64,000 bases of DNA, taken from contig JACJWK010000017.1 of the NCBI GenBank assembly GCA_020637195.1, positions 1 through 64,000 on the forward strand. The letters are read 5' to 3'. The translations under genes were made by a program, and so were the position numbers. Below are positions 52,508 through 60,939 of the stretch, one piece after another. Position 1 is the stretch's first letter. Each line of letters starts with the position of its first letter. Source of the DNA: Microthrixaceae bacterium (lineage in GTDB: Bacteria; Actinomycetota; Acidimicrobiia; Acidimicrobiales; DATDAH01). The notes beneath the pieces are model-generated. The model saw nothing but the letters and a program-made list of their open reading frames with translations, was not told the origin of the DNA and did not search any database.

Positions 52508-54061
52508 TCAGGGCACGGCGGCGTCCTCCGCGGTCCGGCAGCCCTCGGCCGCGCACCCAGCCAGGTCGGCGACCCGGCCCGACAGCGCCTCCAGCAGCGC
52601 CGGGTCGGCGTCGGCGGCCAGGTTCTCGAGCTGGTCGGGGTCGGCGTCGTTGTCGTAGAGCTCGCGCTCGCCGGTGACGTACTCGACGTAGGTCCAGCGC
52701 CGGGTGCGCAGCCCGTGGAGCTCGGGGGTGTCGTCCTGGTAGAAGATCGCGCTGTGGTCCTGCCCGGGCCGCAGCTCCTCGTCGTAGTGGGCCAGCAGCA
52801 CGCTCTGGCGGGGGAACGGTGCCGACGGGTCGAACAGCACGTCGGCGAAGGAGCGGCCGTCCACGAAGTCGGGGACCTCGGCGCCGGCCAGGGCCGCGAA
52901 CGTCGGCGCGAGGTCGGTGTTCAGGACGAGCGCGTCGGACCGCTCCCCCTCGGGGATGCCGGGGCCACGGACGACGAGGGGCACGTGCACGTCCTCCTCG
53001 TACGCGGTGAGCTTCCCGGACTGGAGCCGGTGCTGGCCGAGGTGGTGGCCGTTGTCGGAGGTGAACACGACGTAGGTGTCGTCGAGCTGGCCGTTGTCGC
53101 GCAGGGTGCGCACGAGGTCCCGGACGGCCCGGTCCACGCCGAGCAGCGACTGGAGGCGGGCCCGCTGGAGGCCGTCGAGGTAGGCCTGGTCGAAGTCGTT
53201 GATGCGGGGACGGTCCCGCACCCACTGCGGCATGGCGCTCACGTCGGCCTGGTCGTAGCTCGGGGTGCGGGGCGCGGTGGCGTCGGGGTACGCGTCCTCG
53301 TCGCCGGGGGCCGGGGTGGCCGGCGCGTGGGGCGAGACGAGGCTGAGGTAGGCGAAGAACGGGTCGCCCCGCTCGGCGGCGTCGTCGACGAAGTCGGCGA
53401 CCTCGTCCACGAAGACGGTGCCGGCGTAGTCCTCGGGGGCGTCGCCGTGCTCGACGAGCGTCCCGTTGCGGTTGAGGGTGTACCCGTACTGGCGGTAGAT
53501 GCCGCCCTCCTGCTCGTTGGTGCTACCGACCGGCGCGGCCCAGTGGTCCCAGCCGGGCGGCACGTACGCGTCGCCGGCCTCCCCCGGGTAGTCGTTGAGG
53601 TACTTGCCCACCAGCGCCGTCCGGTACCCGGCCTCCTGGAGCCAGGTCCCCACCGTCGACTCCTCCAGGCCGCGCTCGTGGAACACCTCGAACCCGCCGT
53701 TGCCGCGGTTGGTCTCCACCCCGGTGTTGTGCGAGTACTGGCCCCGCAGCACGGTGGACCGCGACGGGCAGCAGAGCGACACGCTGACGTACGCGCTGGT
53801 GAGCTCCACGCCGTGGTCGGTGAGGAGGCGGCGCACGTGGGGCAGGTGCTCGAGGTCGTCGTCGGCGAGGTCGTCGGCGAAGACGTAGAGGATGTTGGGC
53901 CGCTCGACCGGCGGGCCCGCGACCGAGGACGGCGGCGACCCCTCGTCGTCGCCGCCGCTCGCGCAGGCGGACGCGACCAGCACCGGCCCGAGCAGCAGGA
54001 CCAGCAGGGGCACGAGCGCCGAGGCTCGTCGGCGGGCGGCGGGGACGGCGGACCGGGGCAC
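52508..54061 (-). CDS. Sulfatase lipoprotein
   Basis: A protein of 517 residues. The lipobox (LVASACASGG) is followed by the alkaline-phosphatase-like sulfatase domain. Metal residues appear in NILYVFADDLADDD, the formylglycine signature is CCPSRST (first or second Cys, in the C-x-P-S-R pattern), followed by VGKYLND and VFTSDNGHHLGQH. It should hydrolyse sulfate esters of glycans outside the cell after activation by formylglycine-generating enzyme, which is not in this window. GTG 54061. No adjacent glycan-uptake genes. Confidence 0.92.
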   Translation of the reverse strand: MPRSAVPAARRRASALVPLLVLLLGPVLVASACASGGDDEGSPPSSVAGPPVERPNILYVFADDLADDDLEHLPHVRRLLTDHGVELTSAYVSVSLCCPSRSTVLRGQYSHNTGVETNRGNGGFEVFHERGLEESTVGTWLQEAGYRTALVGKYLNDYPGEAGDAYVPPGWDHWAAPVGSTNEQEGGIYRQYGYTLNRNGTLVEHGDAPEDYAGTVFVDEVADFVDDAAERGDPFFAYLSLVSPHAPATPAPGDEDAYPDATAPRTPSYDQADVSAMPQWVRDRPRINDFDQAYLDGLQRARLQSLLGVDRAVRDLVRTLRDNGQLDDTYVVFTSDNGHHLGQHRLQSGKLTAYEEDVHVPLVVRGPGIPEGERSDALVLNTDLAPTFAALAGAEVPDFVDGRSFADVLFDPSAPFPRQSVLLAHYDEELRPGQDHSAIFYQDDTPELHGLRTRRWTYVEYVTGERELYDNDADPDQLENLAADADPALLEALSGRVADLAGCAAEGCRTAEDAAVP

Positions 54062-54154
54062 GAAGGTGGCTCCTCGTCGTGATGGCGTCGGGGACCGCGC
54101 GAGCGTGCACCCTCACGGGTTGCACCGCGGTTGCACCCGGTCGCCGGGACGGGG

Positions 54155-54233
54155 GCGGGCCTGGTGATCGACGACACCCTGTTCGGGGGCGGCGGGAACA
54201 GCCGGGTCCACGTGGCGAAGCGGTGGCCCGACG
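54155..54233 (+). pseudogene. Stray copy of part of the propeller-lipoprotein gene
   Basis: This short stretch reads GLVIDDTLFGGGGNSRVHVAK and nearly repeats 56897-56965 inside the lipoprotein gene (GLVIDDTLFEGGENSQFHVVK). The first 30 or so bases match exactly. It lies just before the RCC1 gene, with no gene of its own. It looks like the relic of a second copy, left by duplication or deletion of a paralogue. Confidence 0.7.
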
Positions 54234-54249
54234 GGGTTACGCTTCGCCG

Positions 54250-56154
54250 ATGGCTGGGCGGCACCGGGGGGCGCGTCGAGCGATGGTCACCGCGGTCACC
54301 TCTGTGGTGTTCGTGGGCCTCGCCCAGTTGCCGGTCGGGCCCGTCGTCGGCGACGCCAACGAGGGACCCGGAGCCCCGGCCTTCGCCGCACTGACCAACG
54401 GCGCCTACCACACGTGCGCGATCCTCGGTGACGGCACGGTCAAGTGCTGGGGGAGCAACGGTCTCGGCCAGCTCGGGCTCGGCGACACCGCCGACCGCGG
54501 GGACGAGCCCGGAGAGATGGGCAGCAGCCTGTCGAGCGTCGATCTCGGCACCGGGCGGACGGCACTCGCCATCAGCGCCGGCGCGTTCCACACCTGCGCG
54601 CTCCTCGACGACCACAGCGTCAAGTGCTGGGGCGCGAACGCCCAGGGCCGGCTCGGCCTCGGCGACACCGCGACGCGCGGGGACCAGCCGGGCGAGATGG
54701 GCGACCAGCTCCCCGCCGTGGACCTCGGCGCGGGGCACACGGCGAGCACGATCAGCGCGGGAGGCGCGCACACGTGCGCGGTGCTCGACGACGGCACGGT
54801 CAAGTGCTGGGGCCGGAATCGGGCGGGCCAACTCGGCCTCGGCGACACGGCGTCCCGGGGGGACCAGCCGGGCGAGATGGGCGACCAGCTCCCCGCCGTG
54901 GACCTGGGCTCGGGACACACGGCGACCGCCGTCGGGGCGGCCGGCAACTTCGACTTCGGGATCACCTTCAATCCCGGTCTCAGCTCGACCTGTGCACTCC
55001 TCGACGACGCCTCGGTGAAGTGCTGGGGGCTCAATGCGAGCGGCGGGCTCGGGCTCGGCGACACCGCGAACCGCGGCGACGGCCCGGGAGAGATGGGCGA
55101 CGCGCTTCCCGCGGTCGACCTCGGCACCGACCGCAGCGCGACGGCGCTCGCCGTGGGCTGGGGCCACGCCTGCGCCGTCCTCGACGACGGCGCGCTCAAG
55201 TGCTGGGGGCTCAACGGCAACGGCCAGCTCGGCCTCGGTGGGAACTCGAACCGAGGTGACGGCGCCGACGAGATGGGTGACCTCCTCCCCGCCGTCGACC
55301 TCGGGACGGGCCGCACGGCGGTGGGTGTGTCCACGGGCGACCAACACACCTGCGCCGTCCTCGACGACGGCTCGCTGAAGTGCTGGGGACGGAACGACAA
55401 CGGGCAGCTCGGCCAGGGGGACACGATCCAACGCGGTGACGGTCCTGGCGAGATGGGTGACCAGCTGCCGGCAGTGGACCTCGGCGGGTGGCGCCTGACC
55501 ACCGCCGTCACTGCCTCGGGCGGGGCGGCGAGCGCCAAGGCGGACACCATCGTCCACGACGGGGGAACCACCTGCGCCCGTCTGGACGACGACTCGATCA
55601 AGTGCTGGGGAGCGAACGGGTACGGCCAGCTCGGCCAAGGCGACGTCGTGACCCGCGGCGACGGCGCTGGGGAGATGGGCGACGAACTCAACGCCGTGGA
55701 CCTCGGGATCGACCCTCCACCACGACCCGACCTGCTCCTGCGGCGGGCCGGCAAGCCCTGGCGTGGCGACGATCTCTCCAGCACCGACGGCACCGGCCAG
55801 CGCGTCGGGGCCCGACGGGCGCCCCGAGGGCGCGCCACCTTCTTCGTCCGAGCGGGCAACGACGGCGAGGCCCCGGACGCGCTGCGCGTCCGTTCGGCCA
55901 CGACCACTCCCCCGTGGTGGCTCCGGGTCCGCTACTTCGTCGGCCGCTCGGATGTCGAGGTGACGGACGAGGTCGTCGCCGGCACCTTCCTCACCGGCGT
56001 ACTCGGGCCGGGAGCGACCGCGACCGTCCGCGTCGAGCTCAAGGTGCGCGCCGGCGCCCGCCCGGGACGATCCGTCGTGGTGGTGCTGGAGGTCGACTCC
56101 GCCGCTGAGCCGGGTCCCGTCGACGTCGGGTCGATCCGCGTCCAGGTCGCTTGA
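54250..56154 (+). CDS. Secreted RCC1-repeat propeller protein
   Basis: A protein of 634 residues. The signal region (VTAVTSVVFVGLAQLPVG) is followed by seven units of about 64 residues, each with a (D/G)DG-x-VKCWG core, GQLGLGDT and RGD-x-PGEMGDxLPAVDLG (first HTCAILGDGTVKCWG at 54,415, last IKCWGANG near 55,610). These fold as an RCC1-type propeller; the paired cysteines per blade (HTCA and KCWG) suggest disulfides. The C-terminal 130 residues (PDLLLRRAGKPW onward) are a beta domain with a trailing VRVELKVRAGARPG. ATG 54250 follows TACGCT by 6 bases. Role likely binding or adhesion. Confidence 0.88.
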   Translation: MAGRHRGARRAMVTAVTSVVFVGLAQLPVGPVVGDANEGPGAPAFAALTNGAYHTCAILGDGTVKCWGSNGLGQLGLGDTADRGDEPGEMGSSLSSVDLGTGRTALAISAGAFHTCALLDDHSVKCWGANAQGRLGLGDTATRGDQPGEMGDQLPAVDLGAGHTASTISAGGAHTCAVLDDGTVKCWGRNRAGQLGLGDTASRGDQPGEMGDQLPAVDLGSGHTATAVGAAGNFDFGITFNPGLSSTCALLDDASVKCWGLNASGGLGLGDTANRGDGPGEMGDALPAVDLGTDRSATALAVGWGHACAVLDDGALKCWGLNGNGQLGLGGNSNRGDGADEMGDLLPAVDLGTGRTAVGVSTGDQHTCAVLDDGSLKCWGRNDNGQLGQGDTIQRGDGPGEMGDQLPAVDLGGWRLTTAVTASGGAASAKADTIVHDGGTTCARLDDDSIKCWGANGYGQLGQGDVVTRGDGAGEMGDELNAVDLGIDPPPRPDLLLRRAGKPWRGDDLSSTDGTGQRVGARRAPRGRATFFVRAGNDGEAPDALRVRSATTTPPWWLRVRYFVGRSDVEVTDEVVAGTFLTGVLGPGATATVRVELKVRAGARPGRSVVVVLEVDSAAEPGPVDVGSIRVQVA

Positions 56155-56211
56155 CGCCGGCGCGACCGCCGCGACTACCAGTGGCGGCGGTCGCCCGGAC
56201 AGACTGACCCC

Positions 56212-57735
56212 GTGGGACGCTCGACACGACTGGCGCTTCCCCTCGTCCTTTTCATGCTCGTCGTCGCCGCCTGCGGCGTGGGTGGGGGCGCCGACCGACC
56301 CGACGAGGACGCCGCCACCACGACCGCAGCCCCGTCCCCCACGACGACGGCGGCGCCGACCACGACGACCGCACCCCCGTTCGAGGGCTGGGTCGACCCG
56401 GCGTCGTCGGGAGAGCCCTACGGCGACGCGGTCAACGGCCTGCTCACGTTCCGGGGCAACCCCACCCGCACCTACTACGGGCAGGGGCCGATGCCCACCG
56501 CCCCGCAGGTGCTGTGGACGTACCCGGGCTCGGCCATGTGCTCGGAGTCCAGCGAGGGCAGCGAGACGCGCGTGTGGTGCGGGTCGGGCTGGACGGGCCA
56601 GCCCGCGGTGTTCGAGCGCAACGGGGTCACGTGGGTGGTGTTCGGCGCCTACGACCGGGCCGTGCACTTCCTCGACGCCACCACCGGCGCCGACCTGCGC
56701 CCGCCGTTCCCCACCGGCGACATCATCAAGGGCTCGGTCACCGTCGACCCCGACGGCTACCCGCTCGTGTACACCGGCTCGCGCGACAACTACTACCGGG
56801 CGCTGGCCATCGACCGGAACCCGGTCGAGGAGCTGTGGTCGATCAGCGCCGACGCGGTGTCGCCCACCATGTGGAACAACGACTGGGACGGCTCGGGCCT
56901 GGTGATCGACGACACCCTGTTCGAGGGCGGCGAGAACAGCCAGTTCCACGTGGTGAAGCTGAACCGGGCGGGCGGCACCGGAGAGGGCGACCCCGTCACC
57001 GTCGCCCCCCAGCTGATCTTCAACACCCCCGGCTGGGACGACCAGCTCCTGGCCGACATCGGCGACACCTCGGTCTCCATCGAGAACTCGGTGGCCATCT
57101 CGGGCAACACCGCCTACTTCGCCAACTCGGGCGGCCTGGTCCAGGGGTGGGACATCGGCCCGCTGCGCCCCGGCGGCGCCGGGCCCGCCGCGGTCACCCG
57201 CACGTTCCGCTTCTGGACCGGCGACGACACCGACGCCAGCGTCGTGATCGACCGCCAGGGGATGCTCTACGTGGCCTCCGAGTACGAGCGGGGCAACGCC
57301 CGCTCCGCCGAGGTGGGCCAGATCATGAAGCTCGACCCCACCCGGCCCGACGACCCGCTGGTGTGGTCGATCCCCGACCTCGGCACCAACCCCGCCGGCG
57401 TGTGGGCCACGCCCGCGATCCACCGGGGGATGCTCTACGTGCCCACCGACGGCGGCCGCCTCCTCGGGGTCGACCGCCGGACCGGGCAGATCGTGTGGGA
57501 GAAGTCGCTGCCCGGGCCCACCTGGCAGTCGCCGGTGGTCGTGGACGACGTGCTCCTCCAGGGCGACTGCAACGGCTTCCTCCACGCCTACGACGTGTCG
57601 AGCCCCCGGGTCGACCCGCCCGAGCTGTGGACGGTCGAGCTCGGCGGCTGCATCGAGTCCACGCCGGCGGTCTGGAAGGGCCGCATCTACGTCGGCACGA
57701 GGGCGGGCCGGTTCTTCGCCATCGGCGACGCCTGA
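56212..57735 (+). CDS. PQQ-type beta-propeller lipoprotein
   Basis: A protein of 507 residues. The lipobox (MLVVAACGVG) is followed by a Thr/Pro linker (TTTAAPSPTTTAAP) and a propeller of PQQ-like blades: LTFRGNPTRTYYGQGP, WVVFGAYDRAVHFLDATTGA, LVYTGSRDNYYRALAIDR, LYVPTDGGRLLGVDRRTGQIVWEK and IYVGTRAGRFFAIGDA. PQQ ligand residues are not obvious, so it may be a BamB-like or sensor propeller. It lies 57 bases after the RCC1 gene. A fragment of a second copy lies at 54155. Confidence 0.88.
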   Translation: MGRSTRLALPLVLFMLVVAACGVGGGADRPDEDAATTTAAPSPTTTAAPTTTTAPPFEGWVDPASSGEPYGDAVNGLLTFRGNPTRTYYGQGPMPTAPQVLWTYPGSAMCSESSEGSETRVWCGSGWTGQPAVFERNGVTWVVFGAYDRAVHFLDATTGADLRPPFPTGDIIKGSVTVDPDGYPLVYTGSRDNYYRALAIDRNPVEELWSISADAVSPTMWNNDWDGSGLVIDDTLFEGGENSQFHVVKLNRAGGTGEGDPVTVAPQLIFNTPGWDDQLLADIGDTSVSIENSVAISGNTAYFANSGGLVQGWDIGPLRPGGAGPAAVTRTFRFWTGDDTDASVVIDRQGMLYVASEYERGNARSAEVGQIMKLDPTRPDDPLVWSIPDLGTNPAGVWATPAIHRGMLYVPTDGGRLLGVDRRTGQIVWEKSLPGPTWQSPVVVDDVLLQGDCNGFLHAYDVSSPRVDPPELWTVELGGCIESTPAVWKGRIYVGTRAGRFFAIGDA

Positions 57736-57774
57736 CGCATCCCAGCGTGCATGACAGATCGGTAGGCTCGTCGC

Positions 57775-58050
57775 ATGACGACGCAGATCGCCGTGCGGCT
57801 GCCCGATCCGCTGGTGGAGGCGCTCGACGCCATCGCCGCCGGCACCGCAACCCGCAGCGAGATCGTGCGCCTCGCCCTCGAGCAGTTCGTCCAACGTGAG
57901 GAGCGGCGCAAGATCGACGAGGCCCTGGCGCGCGGGTACACCGAGCACCCACCGGGTGGTGAGGACGAGTGGGGGGACCTCGAGGCGCAGACCGCGGCCG
58001 CGGGCCGAGCGGCGCTGGCTGCGCTCGACGAGTGGGACGGGGGTTGGTGA
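57775..58050 (+). CDS. Ribbon-helix-helix antitoxin
   Basis: A protein of 91 residues. The N-terminal RHH fold is TTQIAVRLPDPLVEALDAIA followed by TRSEIVRLALEQFV, typical of CopG-like DNA binders. The acidic Trp-rich C-terminus (EDEWGDLEAQ ... DEWDGGW) would wrap the toxin. ATG 57775 lies 6 bases after TAGGCT (57763-57768). Its stop overlaps the toxin start (GTGA). It is expected to repress its own promoter. Confidence 0.92.
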   Translation: MTTQIAVRLPDPLVEALDAIAAGTATRSEIVRLALEQFVQREERRKIDEALARGYTEHPPGGEDEWGDLEAQTAAAGRAALAALDEWDGGW

Positions 58051-58355
58051 GCCGCGGCGAGGTCTGGTGGTACGAACCGCCCGATCACAAGGCTCGGCCG
58101 TTTCTGATCCTCACGAGAGATGATCTCGTCGAGCGCCTCCGGCAGGTACTCGCCGTGCCGGCCACCCGACGGGCGCGGTCAATACCCACCGAGGTCGAGC
58201 TGGACGCCGACGACGGCATGCCAGCCACGTGCGTGCTGACGCTCGACAACGCCCAGTTGATCGAACGCGCCTACTGCACCCGCCGGATCACCGTGCTCGG
58301 GCCCGAGCGCCTCGACGAGGTGTGCCGTGCGCTGCGGATCGCCGTCGACTGCTGA
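58047..58355 (+). CDS. MazF/PemK-family mRNA interferase toxin
   Basis: A protein of 102 residues. The MazF fold begins RGEVWWYEPPDHKARPFLIL, followed by VLAVPATRRARSIPTEVEL and the substrate-loop region CVLTLDNAQLIERAYC. The Arg near VPATRR and the Thr/Asn after it match catalytic positions of the family. GTG 58047 overlaps the antitoxin stop. Cleavage specificity cannot be deduced. Confidence 0.9.
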   Translation: MSRGEVWWYEPPDHKARPFLILTRDDLVERLRQVLAVPATRRARSIPTEVELDADDGMPATCVLTLDNAQLIERAYCTRRITVLGPERLDEVCRALRIAVDC

Positions 58356-58416
58356 CCGGGTGGCCGTTCCGTAGGATCGCGGCGATGGCGTGCTGGCGGA
58401 GGAAGGTGAGCGGCCC

Positions 58417-60159
58417 GTGAGCGCCGACGAGGCCACCATCGGGCTGGCCACCATCGTGGTGTTCGGCGTGGGGGCCCAGTGGATCGGGCGACGCCTCGGC
58501 GTCCCGTCGCTGCTCCTGCTGCTGCCCGCCGGGCTGCTCGCCGGCGACGTGCTGGGCTGGGTGCAGCCCCAGCAGCTCTTCGGCGACCTGCTCAGCCCGC
58601 TCGTCACCCTGCTCGTGGGCCTGCTGCTGTTCCAGGCCGCCAGCCAGCTCCACCTGGTGGACCTGCCGCGCGAGGCGAAGGGCTCGGTGGCCCGACTCGT
58701 GACCGTCGGGCTGGCCGTCACCTTCGCCGGGGCGGTCGCCGCGTCGCTGCTGTTCCTCGACGTGCCCCGCTCGCTCGCCGTGGTCACGGGCAGCGTGCTC
58801 GTCGTGTCCGGGCCCACGGTGGTGGGACCGCTCCTCGAGGTGGTCCGGCCCCGGCACCCGACCAGCAGCATCCTCCGGTGGGAGGGCACCGCCCTCGACC
58901 CGCTCGGCGCCACCGTGGGCGTCGTCGTCCTCAACCTGGTGCTGGCCGCCGACCGGGGCGGCGTGCACCCGGTCCTGCAGCTGGGCGGCCGCTTCGCCGC
59001 CGGCATCCTCGCCGGGCTGCTCGCCGGGGCGCTGCTGATCCTGTTGATGTCGCGCTTCTGGCTGACCGACGACATGGAGGCCGCGGTCGCCCTCATGCTG
59101 GCCGCCGGCGCGTACGCCGCCGCCGAGCTCGTCGCCTCCGAGGCCGGGCTGTTCGCCACGGTGGCCATGGGCGTCGTGGTGGCCAACCAGCGCACCGTCG
59201 CCACCAACCGCATCGAGGGCTTCGGCGAGACCCTCGAGGTGCTGATCATCGGCACCCTGTTCATCACCCTCGGCGCGCTCGTCACCCTCGACGACCTCGC
59301 CCGCCACGCCGGCGCGATCACCGGCATCGTCGTCGTGCTGGTGCTCGTGGTGCGCCCGCTCACCGTGGCGGTGTCGCTGTTCGGTACCCGTCTCCCCGGT
59401 CGCGACAAGGCGATGATCGCCTGGATGGACCCGCGCGGCGTCGTGGCCGCGTCCACCGCCACCACCTTCACCGCGTCGCTCGACCGGGCCGGCTTCGACG
59501 CCGACTTCCTGCTGCCGGTCACGTTCGGGGTGATCCTGGGGTGCGGGCTCGTCTACGGCCTGACCGCGGCGTGGGTGGCCCGCCTGCTCGGCGTCGCCGA
59601 GCCGCCGCCGAAGGGCGTGGCCCTGCTGGGCGACGACCCCTGGCTGGGCGACTTCGGCCGGTGCCTCGTGGCCGCCGGCGTGCCCGTGCTGCGCGTCACC
59701 TCCGAGCCGCTCGACCCGGCCGACGGGCCGGCGCCACCGCTGCCCGCCGTCTCCCTGCAGGCAGGCGTCCACGAGGTGCGCCGGGCCCTCGAGGAGGCCG
59801 ACATCGACAAGGCCGTGCTGTCGTTCGGGCACGGAGCCTCGCTCTCGCTGCTCGAGCCCGACCTCGTCGAGCTGGTGGGTCGTCGCCACGTGCTCACGGT
59901 GCCCCGCGAGGTGCCCGACGACGTGGTGGGCCTCGCTCCTCTGCGGGCCACCGCCCCGGCCTTCCGCGGCGAGGCCTCCCGCGACGACCTCGGACGCCGC
60001 CACCAGGCCGGCGCCCAGGTCCGCGAGGTGCGGGCACCCCTGCCCCCGGGGGCGGTCCTGCTGGCGGTCGTGTCGCCCGGCGGCGACGTCCACCTGCGCC
60101 GCTCACCCGGGGCGGTGCGCTCCGACGACTGCCTGATCGCGCTCGTCGACCCGGCCTGA
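58417..60159 (+). CDS. Cation/proton antiporter (CPA1/CPA2 type) with cytosolic regulatory domain
   Basis: A protein of 580 residues. About 12 membrane helices (5-390) contain the antiporter motifs LVVSGPTVVGPL, WEGTALDPLGA (the ion-binding Asp) and WMDPRGVVAA. The last 180 residues (VALLGDDPWLGDFGRCLVAAG ... DIDKAVLSFGHG) look like a TrkA-N/RCK-type nucleotide-binding domain that would gate transport. GTG 58417 has GGAGGAAGG 10 bases upstream. Na+ or K+ specificity is not clear. Confidence 0.92.
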   Translation: MSADEATIGLATIVVFGVGAQWIGRRLGVPSLLLLLPAGLLAGDVLGWVQPQQLFGDLLSPLVTLLVGLLLFQAASQLHLVDLPREAKGSVARLVTVGLAVTFAGAVAASLLFLDVPRSLAVVTGSVLVVSGPTVVGPLLEVVRPRHPTSSILRWEGTALDPLGATVGVVVLNLVLAADRGGVHPVLQLGGRFAAGILAGLLAGALLILLMSRFWLTDDMEAAVALMLAAGAYAAAELVASEAGLFATVAMGVVVANQRTVATNRIEGFGETLEVLIIGTLFITLGALVTLDDLARHAGAITGIVVVLVLVVRPLTVAVSLFGTRLPGRDKAMIAWMDPRGVVAASTATTFTASLDRAGFDADFLLPVTFGVILGCGLVYGLTAAWVARLLGVAEPPPKGVALLGDDPWLGDFGRCLVAAGVPVLRVTSEPLDPADGPAPPLPAVSLQAGVHEVRRALEEADIDKAVLSFGHGASLSLLEPDLVELVGRRHVLTVPREVPDDVVGLAPLRATAPAFRGEASRDDLGRRHQAGAQVREVRAPLPPGAVLLAVVSPGGDVHLRRSPGAVRSDDCLIALVDPA

Positions 60160-60268
60160 GCCGCCCCTTCCGCGGCCTCGGACGCGGGGGTAGCCTCACC
60201 CGCACGGCTCGGGAGCCGACCGTGATCGCTCCCCCAGGGGAACCAACGACCTTCGGGGAAGCGACGCC

Positions 60269-60835
60269 ATGGCCATCACCGCTGCACAACGTGAGGAGCT
60301 CCGTGAACTGGCACGAGGAGCGCTCGGGGAACGGGGAGCTGACCTGCTGATGGCCGGCCTGGACGCCGCCGACCTGGCCGGCCTCGAGGAGCGCCTGACG
60401 CTGCGGATCGAGCTGGTCCGCGCCGAGCTGCGCAACGAGATGACCGACCTGCGCGCCGACGTGCACCGCGAGATCGCCGAGCTCCGTGCCGAGTTCGTCC
60501 AGTTGGAGGGCCGGTTCGCCGAGCTCGAAGGCAAGTTCGGCCAACTCGAAGGCCAGTTCGGCCTACTCGAAGGGAAGTTCGGCCTACTCGAAGGGAAGTT
60601 CGGCCAGCTCGAAGGGAAGTTCGGCCAGCTCGAAGGCCAGTTCGCGCAACTCGAAGGACGGTTCGCCCAGCTCGAGGCCCGCATCGTCGGGCTCGAGGGC
60701 CAGGTCCTCGGGCAGGTCGGCGCCCTGCGCGGCGAGATCGCGGCCCAGGTGCGCGTCTTCTACTTCGCCATCGTCACCACCCTGGTCGGCATGGCCGGCC
60801 TGATCTACACCGCGTACCAGGCCGGCCAGGGCTGA
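60269..60835 (+). CDS. Membrane-anchored coiled-coil protein built from near-identical heptads
   Basis: A protein of 188 residues in three parts: an N-terminal helical head (1-75, AQREELRELARG ... LRADVHREIAELRAEF), a stalk (76-145) of ten heptads with consensus F-x-x-L-E-G-x (Phe at a, Leu at d), and one C-terminal membrane anchor (about 162-182, VFYFAIVTTLVGMAGLIY). This head-stalk-anchor layout is that of the DUF1640/CCDC90-like family, which forms trimers. The stalk is encoded by 21-base tandem repeats that could change copy number. Function unknown. Confidence 0.85.
   Translation: MAITAAQREELRELARGALGERGADLLMAGLDAADLAGLEERLTLRIELVRAELRNEMTDLRADVHREIAELRAEFVQLEGRFAELEGKFGQLEGQFGLLEGKFGLLEGKFGQLEGKFGQLEGQFAQLEGRFAQLEARIVGLEGQVLGQVGALRGEIAAQVRVFYFAIVTTLVGMAGLIYTAYQAGQG
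60494..60703 (+). repeat. 21-bp tandem repeat array (ten units)
   Basis: Ten 21-base units encode the heptads of the coiled-coil gene. The central units (about 60,536-60,641) are nearly identical, with core GGCCAGCTCGAAGGGAAGTTC or GGCCTACTCGAAGGGAAGTTC-like sequences differing at one or two bases. The outer units have drifted. Each unit is exactly seven codons, so gain or loss keeps frame and changes stalk length by about 1 nm per unit. Confidence 0.85.
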
Positions 60836-60939
60836 GCGGCAGGCCTCGGGCACGCACCGGCGTCGCCGGCGCCCGGGAGCCGGGCGCGCGTGACGCCAGA
60901 ACGAGGAGTCCGGTCGGCGAACGGGTCGGGTGCGGGCCC

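Noticed and set aside
53239..57948. Apparent giant gene of more than 1,500 codons on the minus strand
   Set aside because: High GC content leaves few stops. The plus strand has RCC1 units, a lipobox and PQQ blades with normal starts, so this is a shadow.
60494..60703. CRISPR array from the regular 21-base units
   Set aside because: The units are contiguous without spacers and encode protein heptads in frame.
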